Shown here: positions 8,289 to 16,186 of the stretch, one piece after another
Layout: every line of letters begins with the position of its first letter
Position numbering within the stretch: position 1 is the first letter of the stretch
Source of the DNA: Negativicoccus succinicivorans
GTDB taxonomy: Bacteria > Bacillota > Negativicutes > Veillonellales > Negativicoccaceae
Assembly: GCF_014207605.1 (NCBI RefSeq)
Contig: NZ_JACHHI010000007.1
Span: 20,647-84,646, forward strand
Direction of reading: 5' to 3'
DNA length: 64,000 nt
Translations under genes and position numbers: made by a program
The notes under the pieces: model-generated
What the model saw: only the letters and a program-made list of their open reading frames with translations
Told to the model about the DNA's origin: nothing
Database searches by the model: none

Positions 8289-8317
8289 ATTGTACAAGAA
8301 ATAATGAAAAAAGTCCA
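8289..8317 (-). promoter_or_regulatory. Promoter of the TrpX-type transporter
   Basis: Minus strand TGGACT, 17-nt spacer, TACAAT. It implies a leader of about 100 nt before the binding-protein gene, which contains the octamer repeat. Confidence 0.6.
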
Positions 8318-8370
8318 GCATTTAATAGCGTGTTTTCCGCAAAAATTCGTTCACGAAAGTTTGTCCAAAT

Positions 8371-8398
8371 AAAAAAAGAACCCGCGAAGGGGTTCTTT
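8371..8398 (-). terminator. Terminator of the holB-tatD operon
   Basis: Stem AAAGAACCC/GGGTTCTTT with the T-run on the minus strand; it overlaps the tatD stop codon. Confidence 0.8.
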
Positions 8399-9167
8399 AA
8401 TCGTTGATGCGGTAAATCGTTTTCGCGTTGCGAGAAGTGATTTCGATCATTTCTTCGACCGGCATATCATGCAAACGGGCGAGTTCTTCCGCGACGTAGT
8501 ACACGCGCGTCGGATCGTTGCGCCGACCGCGGAAGGGCGGCGGCGTGAGATAGGGACTGTCCGTTTCGATCAACAGACGATCGAGCGGCAGACGTCGCGC
8601 CACATCTTTTAATTTCGTGCTTTTCGGGAACACCACGGTACCTGAAAAGGAAATGTAAAAGCCCAGTTTCAATAATTCGGCGGCCATTTCATAACTGCCG
8701 CTGTAACAGTGCAAAATGCCGCGCAGACGAGGATGCGCCTCTTCCTGCAAAATCCGCAGGGTGTCGCCGTGCGCGTCGCGATCGTGAATGATGATCGGCA
8801 AGTCCAGCTCGATTCCCAATTTCACAAAGCGGCGAAAAACCTCCTGCTGAATGTCCCGCGGACTGTTGTCGTAGTAGTAATCGAGACCGATCTCACCGAT
8901 GGCGACTACTTTTTTCTCCGTTTGCGCCCATGTTTTGATTTGCGCGAAATCTTCTTCCGTCATCGCCGCGGCCAAGTGCGGATGCACGCCCACCGCGCAG
9001 TAAAACGCGGGGTATTGTTCCGCCAGCGCCAACGCTTGCGCGCCGGTTTTCCTGTCTTCGGCAGGAATGACCACATGCTCGACCGTTTTCAATACGTCGG
9101 CGATCATTTCCTCGCGATCGTACTGAAATTTGTCATCGTAAAGATGGGCATGCGTATCGAACAGCAT
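8397..9167 (-). CDS. tatD: TatD-family metal-dependent hydrolase (DNase)
   Basis: 256 aa TIM-barrel metal-dependent hydrolase; family members act as 3'-5' exonucleases on DNA and RNA. The metal ligands are visible: DTHAHLYD at the N-terminus, GEIGLDYYY, HDRDAHGD, LHCYSGS and the ETDSPYLTP motif. The start lies 1 nt after the metG stop, so it is translated from the same message; the same metG-tatD order is found in Bacillus (metS-yabD). Length is usual for the family. Confidence 0.93.
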   Translation of the reverse strand: MLFDTHAHLYDDKFQYDREEMIADVLKTVEHVVIPAEDRKTGAQALALAEQYPAFYCAVGVHPHLAAAMTEEDFAQIKTWAQTEKKVVAIGEIGLDYYYDNSPRDIQQEVFRRFVKLGIELDLPIIIHDRDAHGDTLRILQEEAHPRLRGILHCYSGSYEMAAELLKLGFYISFSGTVVFPKSTKLKDVARRLPLDRLLIETDSPYLTPPPFRGRRNDPTRVYYVAEELARLHDMPVEEMIEITSRNAKTIYRIND

Positions 9168-9168
9168 T

Positions 9169-11160
9169 TTATTTCACCCGACTCCCGGCCGGCAGATCCG
9201 GCAGGAACGGAACATGCAACGCGCCGTCTTTCGAACCGGCCAAAATCATGCCCTGCGACAATACGCCGCGCAATTTGACCGGTTTCAAATTGGTCACCAC
9301 AATCACATGTTTGCCGACCAGTTCTTCCGGTTGATAATGCTGCGCGATACCGCTCACGATGCTGCGTTCTTCATCGCCCAAGGTCACCGTCAAATGCAAT
9401 AATTTATCCGCTTTTTCTACCTTTTCACAAGCGAGCACTTCCGCGACGCGCAAATCCAATTTCGCGAAATCGTCAATCGTGATCTGCGGTTTTTCGTCCG
9501 CAGCTTCCTGCTTGCCGTCTTTGGCGGCAGTTTCCGGCTGCGTTTTCGCCGCCGCTTCCGTCGGTTTCGTTTCTTCCGTCAATTTCTTCTCCTCCGTAAC
9601 AGTGTCTAATTCATGGCGCGGGAATAAGGGTTGCGTTTTATGCACGGTTGTGCCGCTCGGATAGGTTTCCGGCGCCGCTCCGTCAAGACGCGCCGCGGCG
9701 AAATCCGCCAAGCCCAATTGCGCCCACATGTTTTCCGCCGCCTGCGGAATCAGCGGCGCTACCAAGATGGCGACCGTGCGCAGACCGTCGACAAGGTGGT
9801 AAAGAACGCTGTCCAAGTCGGCCGGCGCCGTTCCTTTACTTAATTTCCAAGGTTCTGTCGTATCGATATATTTATTTAACGCGCGGACATATACCCAAAC
9901 CGCCTTGAAGGCGTCATTCATCGCGAGCTTATCCATGTCCCGCGTATAGCTTGCGACCGTTTCTTGCGCCAGTTTCGTCAACGCCGCGTTGGCGTCAGCG
10001 ACTACGGCGCCGAGCGGCGCGTCCGTCGCCGTGACAACGCCGTCACGATATTTTTCGACCATTGTCAGCGTACGGTGCAAGAGGTTGCCGAGGTCATTCG
10101 CCAAATCCGAATTCGTTTTTTTGATCAAACGTCCGCGGCTGAAATTACCGTCCTGACCGAGCGAAATATCGGTGGCGAGGAAGTAGCGAATCGCGTCCGC
10201 TCCGAATTCGTCCAGCAACGGCATCGGATCGACAACGTTGCCGATGCTTTTGCTCATCTTCACGCCGTCGACGATCAGCCAGCCGTGGCCGTACACTTTT
10301 TTCGGCAAGGGCAGGCCGAGGCTCATCAGCATGATCGGCCAGATAATGGCGTGGAAACGCACGATTTCTTTACCAACCAGGTGCAGATCCGCCGGCCAGT
10401 AATGCTCGAATTTTTCCGGCGCGTCGAGGTAGCCGATACCGGTCAAATAGTTGACGAGCGCGTCAAACCATACGTAAACCACATGTTTATCGTCAAAGGG
10501 TACGGGAATGCCCCAATCGAAACTCGAACGCGACACGCTCAAATCTTCCAGGCCGCTTTTCACGAATTCAATCATTTCATTGCGGCGCGACGCCGGCTGA
10601 ATGAAATCCGGATTTTCTTCGATGAATTGCAACCAGCGATCGGCGTAATTACTCATCCGGAAGAAATAGCTTTCCTCCTTGACGAGTTCGACAGGTCGGC
10701 CGCAATCGGGACAGGTATGGTCCGGGCCCAATTTATTTTCCGGCCAAAACGTTTCGTCGGGCGTGCAATACCAGCCTTCGTACTGCGATTTATAAATATC
10801 GCCTTTGTCGTAGGCTTTTTGGAACAGTGCCTGCACCACTTCCGCATGGCGTTTTTCTGTCGTGCGGACAAAATCATCATTGGTAATATTCAGTTTTTTC
10901 CACAGCTTTTGAAAACCGGCCACGATATGATCGACGTAGGCTTGCGGCGTGACGCCCGCTTCTTCGGCTTTGCGTTGAATTTTTTGACCGTGTTCATCCG
11001 AACCCGTCAGGAAAAACACGTCTTCGCCTTTCAAGCGGTGGTACCGCGCCAAGACATCGGCGAGCGTTGTGCAGTAGGTGTGACCGATATGCAATTGCGC
11101 GCTCGGATAGTAAATCGGCGTCGTTATATAAAAAGTCGGTTTCTTATGGGCTTGTTCCAT
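9169..11160 (-). CDS. metG: Methionyl-tRNA synthetase
   Basis: 663 aa. Charges tRNA-Met and initiator tRNA in the cytoplasm. Class I signatures are present: QLHIGHTYC (HIGH) near residue 25 and VKMSKSIGN (KMSKS) near 300. A zinc knuckle with CTPDE and CPDC cysteines sits around 130-150. A Lys/Glu/Ala-rich linker (about 525-560) leads to a C-terminal tRNA-binding OB fold (FAKLDLRVAEVL, VKLRGVLSQGM) as in dimeric bacterial enzymes. The ATG at 11160 overlaps the rsmI stop (TAATG) and is preceded by GAGG; an upstream in-frame ATG inside rsmI is unlikely. Confidence 0.96.
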   Translation of the reverse strand: MEQAHKKPTFYITTPIYYPSAQLHIGHTYCTTLADVLARYHRLKGEDVFFLTGSDEHGQKIQRKAEEAGVTPQAYVDHIVAGFQKLWKKLNITNDDFVRTTEKRHAEVVQALFQKAYDKGDIYKSQYEGWYCTPDETFWPENKLGPDHTCPDCGRPVELVKEESYFFRMSNYADRWLQFIEENPDFIQPASRRNEMIEFVKSGLEDLSVSRSSFDWGIPVPFDDKHVVYVWFDALVNYLTGIGYLDAPEKFEHYWPADLHLVGKEIVRFHAIIWPIMLMSLGLPLPKKVYGHGWLIVDGVKMSKSIGNVVDPMPLLDEFGADAIRYFLATDISLGQDGNFSRGRLIKKTNSDLANDLGNLLHRTLTMVEKYRDGVVTATDAPLGAVVADANAALTKLAQETVASYTRDMDKLAMNDAFKAVWVYVRALNKYIDTTEPWKLSKGTAPADLDSVLYHLVDGLRTVAILVAPLIPQAAENMWAQLGLADFAAARLDGAAPETYPSGTTVHKTQPLFPRHELDTVTEEKKLTEETKPTEAAAKTQPETAAKDGKQEAADEKPQITIDDFAKLDLRVAEVLACEKVEKADKLLHLTVTLGDEERSIVSGIAQHYQPEELVGKHVIVVTNLKPVKLRGVLSQGMILAGSKDGALHVPFLPDLPAGSRVK

Positions 11161-12002
11161 TAATGAGCCTCTTTCTGTAAAGATAAACAATGAGAATATA
11201 CTTCACGGCGGGAAACGCCCGCCTGCTCCGCGACGGCTTTACACGCCGCACTGTATTTTATACCTTGCGCCACCAATTCGGCAACGGCTCGGGGCCATGA
11301 TTCTTTCGCCAACACTTCGGTTTCCACAGGCTTCGCGCCGGCGATCATGATGACGAATTCGCCGCGCGGCGCTTTCATATCCGCGTGCTCTCTGAGTTGC
11401 GCCAGCGACCCGCGATAAAAGGTTTCGAATTTTTTCGTAAGTTCGCGCGCGATGACCGCCGAACGATCGCCCAACATCCCTTGCAAGACGGCGAGCGTTT
11501 CTCCCAACCGATGCGGCGCTTCATAAAAGAGCAAAGTGGCGGGTTCGTCCGTAAGCGTCGCCAACAGCGCCTCGCGTTTCGCTTTCGTGCGCGGCAAAAA
11601 GCCGATGAAGCGAAATGTTTTCGTATCTAAGCCGGAGGCGATCAAGGCCGTCAACGCGGCATTCGCGCCGGGCAACGGCACGATCGTAATACCAGCCGCC
11701 ACCGCCCGCTCCACCAAATCGCTACCCGGATCGGCGATCGCCGGCATGCCGGCGTCACTTACCTGCGCGATATCTTCGCCCGCCAACAGACGCTCGATCA
11801 ATTTCGGACCGGCGGTGTCTTTATTGTGCTCATGGTAGGAAAAAAGCGGCGTCGCAATTTCATAATGACGGCATAAAAGTCGGGTATGACGAGTGTCTTC
11901 GCACGCGATCAGCGCCACGTCCCGCAAGGTCGCGACAGCGCGATACGTCATATCCTGCAAGTTGCCGATGGGTGTCGGCACTAAATATAATGTACCTTTC
12001 AA
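11160..12002 (-). CDS. rsmI: 16S rRNA (cytidine1402-2'-O)-methyltransferase
   Basis: 280 aa SAM-dependent enzyme that, with RsmH, modifies C1402 in the ribosomal P site. Seen: the tetrapyrrole-methylase-like fold with LYLVPTPIGNLQDMTYRA at the N-terminus, ACEDTRHTRLL, SDAGMPAIADPGSDLV and FIGFLPR, followed by a small C-terminal helical region (YSAACKAVAEQAGVSRREVY). It overlaps trmN6 upstream by 4 nt and metG downstream, in the common Firmicute order. Length is normal. Confidence 0.95.
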   Translation of the reverse strand: MKGTLYLVPTPIGNLQDMTYRAVATLRDVALIACEDTRHTRLLCRHYEIATPLFSYHEHNKDTAGPKLIERLLAGEDIAQVSDAGMPAIADPGSDLVERAVAAGITIVPLPGANAALTALIASGLDTKTFRFIGFLPRTKAKREALLATLTDEPATLLFYEAPHRLGETLAVLQGMLGDRSAVIARELTKKFETFYRGSLAQLREHADMKAPRGEFVIMIAGAKPVETEVLAKESWPRAVAELVAQGIKYSAACKAVAEQAGVSRREVYSHCLSLQKEAH

Positions 12003-12754
12003 TCGGCAACTTCCTTTCCGTATAAACGCAAAATATCCGGCGTATAGTCGCCGTGATCATCATGCACAAAAAGCGGCGGCAAAACGCTACAGTCGGATCG
12101 GCCGTTCATGCGCGCCTCCAGCAGCACCAACTTCGCCGGCAAGCCCTGCCGACTGTGCACAAATTGCAAGCGCTTGACGGCAAGTTTCGCCGCTTCCAAG
12201 GCCGCGCACCATTCCGCCGCTCGATCGGCGCGCTGCACGAGCGCGAACCGTCCGCCGTAACGCAGTAAGTACGCGGCCGCCGCGATGACATCCTGTTTCG
12301 TAGCCGTCGTTTCATGTCGCGCCGCGGCCACGCCCGTCAATTGCGAGCGATCGCCGCCCCCGAGCGCGCGATACGGCGGATTGCAAATGACAAGATCGGC
12401 ACTGTTGGCGGGAAATAATTCCCGATGACGGCGATAATCCGCTTCGCGCACTTTAATTTGCGCCGCGCGGTCGTTCCCCGCCACATTGCGGCGGGCGATA
12501 TCCGCCAGCACCGGATTTAACTCCACCGCAGTAATGTCCCTTGCGCCGCGGCTCGTGAGCAAGAGCGCGAGCACCCCCGTGCCCGTGCCCAGATCCCAAA
12601 CGCGATCCGCCTTTTTGAGGCTCGCGAATTGCGCCAAAAGCACGGAGTCCAGCGAAAAACAAAATTCATCCGGACGCTGGATAATCTTCATGTCGTCACG
12701 AATTAAATCGTCCAGCCGTTCGCCCGAACGCAGTATAAAATCGGTGCTAGCCAC
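11999..12754 (-). CDS. trmN6: tRNA1(Val) (adenine37-N6)-methyltransferase-like protein
   Basis: 251 aa class I methyltransferase of the YfiC/TrmN6 (YabB) family. SAM-binding motif DLGTGTGVLALLL (about 46-58) and the N6-adenine catalytic motif NPPY in DLVICNPPYRALG are clear. The GTG at 12754 is chosen: it overlaps the ricT stop by 8 nt, aligns with the family N-terminus (an RSGERLDDL stretch) and has GAGGTG upstream, whereas the longer upstream frame runs inside ricT. Bacillus has the same yaaT-yabB-yabC order; here the yabA replication regulator is absent. The tRNA target is assigned from family, not proven. Confidence 0.85.
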   Translation of the reverse strand: MASTDFILRSGERLDDLIRDDMKIIQRPDEFCFSLDSVLLAQFASLKKADRVWDLGTGTGVLALLLTSRGARDITAVELNPVLADIARRNVAGNDRAAQIKVREADYRRHRELFPANSADLVICNPPYRALGGGDRSQLTGVAAARHETTATKQDVIAAAAYLLRYGGRFALVQRADRAAEWCAALEAAKLAVKRLQFVHSRQGLPAKLVLLEARMNGRSDCSVLPPLFVHDDHGDYTPDILRLYGKEVAD

Positions 12755-13595
12755 GAACCTCTCGCACCTCGTCCCAACGCCACTCAGCCCGACGCTGATT
12801 CTCCATCTGCACGCTGACCGTTCGTTTGTTCGCGTTGACCCGTTGCACTTTCCCGCGGCCTTCCGGCGTGTCGACATTCTTACCGACGCGCGGCGCCGCC
12901 GACTGTTTTTGTTTCTTATGCGGACAACTGCAGGTCTTGCACAGTTCGCCGCCTTTTTTATACATGTCGTTTTCGTAGCGCAAACAGCACATCAGGCGGC
13001 CGCACGCGCCGGACACTTTCGTCGGATTGAGCGAGAGTCCTTGATTTTTCGCCATGCGAATGGACACCGAAGAAAATTCTCCGAGCCATGACGCGCAGCA
13101 ATATTCCCGACCGCAAGGTCCGATACCGTTCAACTCTTTCGCCTCATCGCGCACGCCGACTTGTCGCAGCTCGATGCGCGTATGGAAAACAGACGCCAAA
13201 TCGCGTACCAATTCGCGGAAATCGACGCGCCCGTCAGCGGTGAAAAAGAAAACGATTTTATTCATATCGAACGCGTATTCGACATTGATCAGCTTCATCG
13301 GCAAGCCGTGACGCTTGATTTTCTCTTTGCAGATGACAAACGCGCGCGCCTGCCGTTCTTTATTTTGTTGTACCTGCTTCAAATCCTGCGGGGTCGCTAA
13401 ACGCAGTACCGGTTTCAACGGCGCGGCGATCTCTTCCTCCCGCACGTCGCGCGGACCGATGACAATGCGTCCGTATTCTTTTCCCCAGGCCGTTTCGACA
13501 ATAATTTCGTCATCGGGAACTACACTCAGTTTCCGCGGATCAAAATAATAGATTTTGCCGGCCTGCTTAAAACGTACTCCTACTACGGTTGGCAT
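12747..13595 (-). CDS. ricT: RicT/YaaT, PSP1-domain regulatory iron-sulfur protein
   Basis: 282 aa PSP1 C-terminal-domain protein. In Bacillus RicT forms the Y-complex with RicA and RicF, binds [4Fe-4S] clusters and promotes RNase Y-dependent mRNA maturation. The conserved cysteines are present: GPCGREYCCASWL, GACGRLMCCLRYE and a terminal CKTCSC cluster. It starts at an ATG with AAAGGAG 6 nt upstream, inside the last 29 nt of holB, so the two are translationally coupled. Partners RicA and RicF are not in this window. Confidence 0.93.
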   Translation of the reverse strand: MPTVVGVRFKQAGKIYYFDPRKLSVVPDDEIIVETAWGKEYGRIVIGPRDVREEEIAAPLKPVLRLATPQDLKQVQQNKERQARAFVICKEKIKRHGLPMKLINVEYAFDMNKIVFFFTADGRVDFRELVRDLASVFHTRIELRQVGVRDEAKELNGIGPCGREYCCASWLGEFSSVSIRMAKNQGLSLNPTKVSGACGRLMCCLRYENDMYKKGGELCKTCSCPHKKQKQSAAPRVGKNVDTPEGRGKVQRVNANKRTVSVQMENQRRAEWRWDEVREVRG

Positions 13596-14571
13596 GGCGG
13601 CTCCTTTCTGCCAATGTATTCAGTTCCAAGATCACCATATCGCCGATCAGCTTGGTCGCCATATATAATTCGTTGGCGCGCAACGCCTCGCGCAAGATCG
13701 GCGTGACCTCTAAAATCGTTGTCGCATCCCAATCGGCGGTTATTTTTCGCAGCCGATTTTCGGCAAAAGGTAAACGTAAAAGCGTTGCATCATTCGTCGT
13801 AATGAGGATCGCCAAATCATGCGCGACCCATTCCAACCAATGAATGTATATGCTCAATTCCGCGCGCTCGTGCGCCTGCCATAACGCGCTCAAATCGAGG
13901 TACGGCGTAGCGCTTGCGCCGAGTGTTTCAAAAAACGTGAGCGCCGCATCGGCGCTTGCTTTCAAATCGCCCTGCAACAGCGCGACGGCCAGACCCGGAT
14001 TCCCTTCCGAGACGGCGAAAAGCATGCGCGCCTCTTTGGCGGAACGTTGCTTCGTCGCGAGCCACGCCGCGAATGTCCGCGCATCGTACGCGGTAAAAGC
14101 GTAGCGAACGACGCGCGAACGAATGGTCGGTAAAAGTCCGGCATCACTTTGGGCAAGCAAAATAAAATACGTGTTTTCCGGCGGCTCTTCCAAAGTTTTC
14201 AAAAGCGCATTCGCCGCCGTGACGTTCAAACGGTCCACGGCTTGTAAAATCACTACTCGCGCGCCCGTATGCGTGCGGCTGAGCGCCTTTTCCACCGCGC
14301 GAATCTGGCTGATTTTAATTTCGCTTCCCTGCGGGGAAACGCGAAAGAAATCGGCTTCATCCGCGAGATAAAAGGTGTCTTTCGGTAATTCATCCGCCGG
14401 CGTCACGCGCAGTTCGCGTCCCAATATCCGCTCCGCCAATTGCCACGCGGTCGCCGCTTTGCCCAGTCCCGCCGCACCGACGAACAGCAACGCGTGCGGC
14501 AGTCTGCCGCTTTGCCGCTCCGTTTGCAATCGGGACCAAATCGCAGGATGCGCCGGTATTTCAGTGCTCAT
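13567..14571 (-). CDS. holB: DNA polymerase III clamp-loader subunit delta'
   Basis: 334 aa. AAA+ subunit of the clamp loader that opens the beta ring on primed DNA. Seen: a P-loop (GAAGLGKAA, about residues 33-41), the ANALLKTLEEPPENTYFIL sensor region and an SRV triplet where many homologues have SRC. The four-cysteine zinc knuckle common in delta' and tau/gamma is missing, and the protein contains no cysteine at all; the segment between helix and box is replaced by LGRELRVTPADEL. Start at 14571 with GGGGAGAG upstream. First gene of the operon running to tatD. Confidence 0.9.
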   Translation of the reverse strand: MSTEIPAHPAIWSRLQTERQSGRLPHALLFVGAAGLGKAATAWQLAERILGRELRVTPADELPKDTFYLADEADFFRVSPQGSEIKISQIRAVEKALSRTHTGARVVILQAVDRLNVTAANALLKTLEEPPENTYFILLAQSDAGLLPTIRSRVVRYAFTAYDARTFAAWLATKQRSAKEARMLFAVSEGNPGLAVALLQGDLKASADAALTFFETLGASATPYLDLSALWQAHERAELSIYIHWLEWVAHDLAILITTNDATLLRLPFAENRLRKITADWDATTILEVTPILREALRANELYMATKLIGDMVILELNTLAERSRHANRSRSTF

Positions 14572-14615
14572 AATCTCTCCCCGCGACACGCTTACGCATC
14601 AATCATAATTAATAA

Positions 14616-14626
14616 ATTATATTATA
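14616..14626 (-). promoter_or_regulatory. Overlapping -10 elements before holB
   Basis: Two TATAAT hexamers overlap by one base (14616-14621 and 14621-14626) on the minus strand, about 45 nt before the holB start. The -35 regions are weak matches (3 of 6). This is the likely promoter of holB-ricT-trmN6-rsmI-metG-tatD. The gene-free stretch 14627-14743 has no other recognisable feature. Confidence 0.5.
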
Positions 14627-14743
14627 ACATATCTTTTTTGACTTCTTCAGGGCCCCGACGCCGCCGCACGTTGCGGCAAGCGGAAAACCGTGACCGTTAT
14701 CGCTCTACGCTTTTTTCATAATAAACGAGATCTCACTCATCAT

Positions 14744-14778
14744 AAAAGAGGGAAGATGTTTCCGATCTTCCCTCTTTT
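14744..14778. terminator. Terminator downstream of the lipase-like gene
   Basis: A 10-bp stem GAGGGAAGAT/ATCTTCCCTC flanked by A-run and T-run, able to work in either direction. It lies about 105 nt beyond the lipase stop; 14779-14884 shows no gene. Confidence 0.7.
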
Positions 14779-14884
14779 GCTTTACCTTATTGCGTTGCCG
14801 TCAATCCGTTTACTTTCATTCGTCATTTCCGTTTTCGCGAGTATTTTGACGAAGGGTGTCAATGCGGCGCTGTCATAAGACCGT

Positions 14885-16186
14885 TCAGTTTTGCAACAGG
14901 AAATCGCTCTCGACCGGAATTTGCTCTTTGCCGACGAGGTAATCCGCTAATTTGGTAAAGATGGTGTATCCGCCCGAACGAAAAGCCACGCTTTCCCACG
15001 TGAGCAGTTCTTCTTTATCAACGTCCCACCACTGCTCGGTGAGCGCCATGCCGTAATTGCGATTGGTGCTTTCCCGTTCGGGATAAATCGCAAGCGGCAA
15101 CCACAGTAAATATTTGGCGCCTCGCGCGCGAGCCGTCGCCAATGCGTCGGACAGTTCCATTTCGCGGTAATCGCGCGTGATGCGTTGCGTTTCCGGTAAG
15201 GCCGCCGCATAAATGGCGGTGTTGCGATACGCTTGGATGATGCGCGGCGCAAGTCCCATGTCCGTTGCCAACGCGGGCGCGGCGACATAGATGTCGACCG
15301 GTCCCGATGTCGGCAGGTTCGCGGAAAAGGTCCACGCCGCCTGGTAAAATGCCTCGTCCAAGAAACCGATCATCGTGTGCGGTATACCTTGTGACGGCGT
15401 GTGCAAACTCCAAGTGATCGAGTTGGGATTACTATGATAGCGATAATTCACCAAACGAAACAGACGCGGAATCAAATCCGCTTCCATGCGAAAATTGACC
15501 GCGGGATATTGCCCGATCGCGCGACTGCCGAAAGAGTTGACAAAATCCGGCGCGGCAAACGTAATAACCCGCATTTGCGCTAGATTTCCCGCTTCTTCGC
15601 TTACTTTCTGCAAACCTATCAAAGTGGCCACTCCGCCGCCGAGACTGTGTCCGGTGAAAATAACGCGACCGCCATCATTCGTACTAGCCACGGCTTCTCT
15701 GATTTGCGGTGCGGCCGACAAGCGTTGCGCGGCTTCCCAATATCCCTGATGCACGAAAATTTCAGGATATTGCGGAATCGGGATCATGTCGTCACGCAGA
15801 TTGGCTTTCAGATCGACTTTTTGCTCCGTTCCGGAAATGGCCACTACGTAGTAGGGATGACCTTTAATCTCTTGCGACGCAATAATGAAGCGTTCATGAC
15901 CGGTGTCACCGGGGGTGACTTGCCAGCCGGTTTTTTGCAATGTGGAAACGGGCAGACCGCTCCACTCCGATTGGTACGCCGCCAATGACGCGTAGGCCGC
16001 CAGCAACACCTCATTGCTGTTGACCCCCGCTTTGCTCATCATTTCCGCGCTACGCGAATTCGGCGCCACGATGGAAACTTCATCCGCGGGAAAAGGCGAA
16101 AGCATCACCGCGTCATGGGCCCATGCCTGCGGCCCGATCCCGAGTAACAAAACAACTGCTAAAACGTATGCATGCATTCTTCCCAT
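14885..16186 (-). CDS. Secreted lipase-like alpha/beta hydrolase (class 3 lipase fold)
   Basis: 433 aa. An N-terminal hydrophobic signal peptide ending WAHD directs it out of the cytoplasm. The lipase nucleophile elbow GHSLGGG (about residue 192) is preceded by an ISGTEQK segment resembling the oxyanion region of fungal-type lipases, and a VHQGYWEAA helix. The C-terminal 150 residues contain a LLWLPLAIYPERE stretch and seem unrelated to catalysis. ATG 16186 was taken because GAGGTG lies 8 nt upstream; it overlaps the end of the preceding gene by 28 nt, so the two genes are co-translated although one is cytoplasmic-looking and the other exported. Substrate unknown. Confidence 0.8.
   Translation of the reverse strand: MGRMHAYVLAVVLLLGIGPQAWAHDAVMLSPFPADEVSIVAPNSRSAEMMSKAGVNSNEVLLAAYASLAAYQSEWSGLPVSTLQKTGWQVTPGDTGHERFIIASQEIKGHPYYVVAISGTEQKVDLKANLRDDMIPIPQYPEIFVHQGYWEAAQRLSAAPQIREAVASTNDGGRVIFTGHSLGGGVATLIGLQKVSEEAGNLAQMRVITFAAPDFVNSFGSRAIGQYPAVNFRMEADLIPRLFRLVNYRYHSNPNSITWSLHTPSQGIPHTMIGFLDEAFYQAAWTFSANLPTSGPVDIYVAAPALATDMGLAPRIIQAYRNTAIYAAALPETQRITRDYREMELSDALATARARGAKYLLWLPLAIYPERESTNRNYGMALTEQWWDVDKEELLTWESVAFRSGGYTIFTKLADYLVGKEQIPVESDFLLQN

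Noticed and set aside
9964..11163. A 399-codon open frame on the plus strand opposite metG
   Set aside because: Complementary to conserved metG codons including HIGH; product is Arg/Phe-rich and unlike any family.
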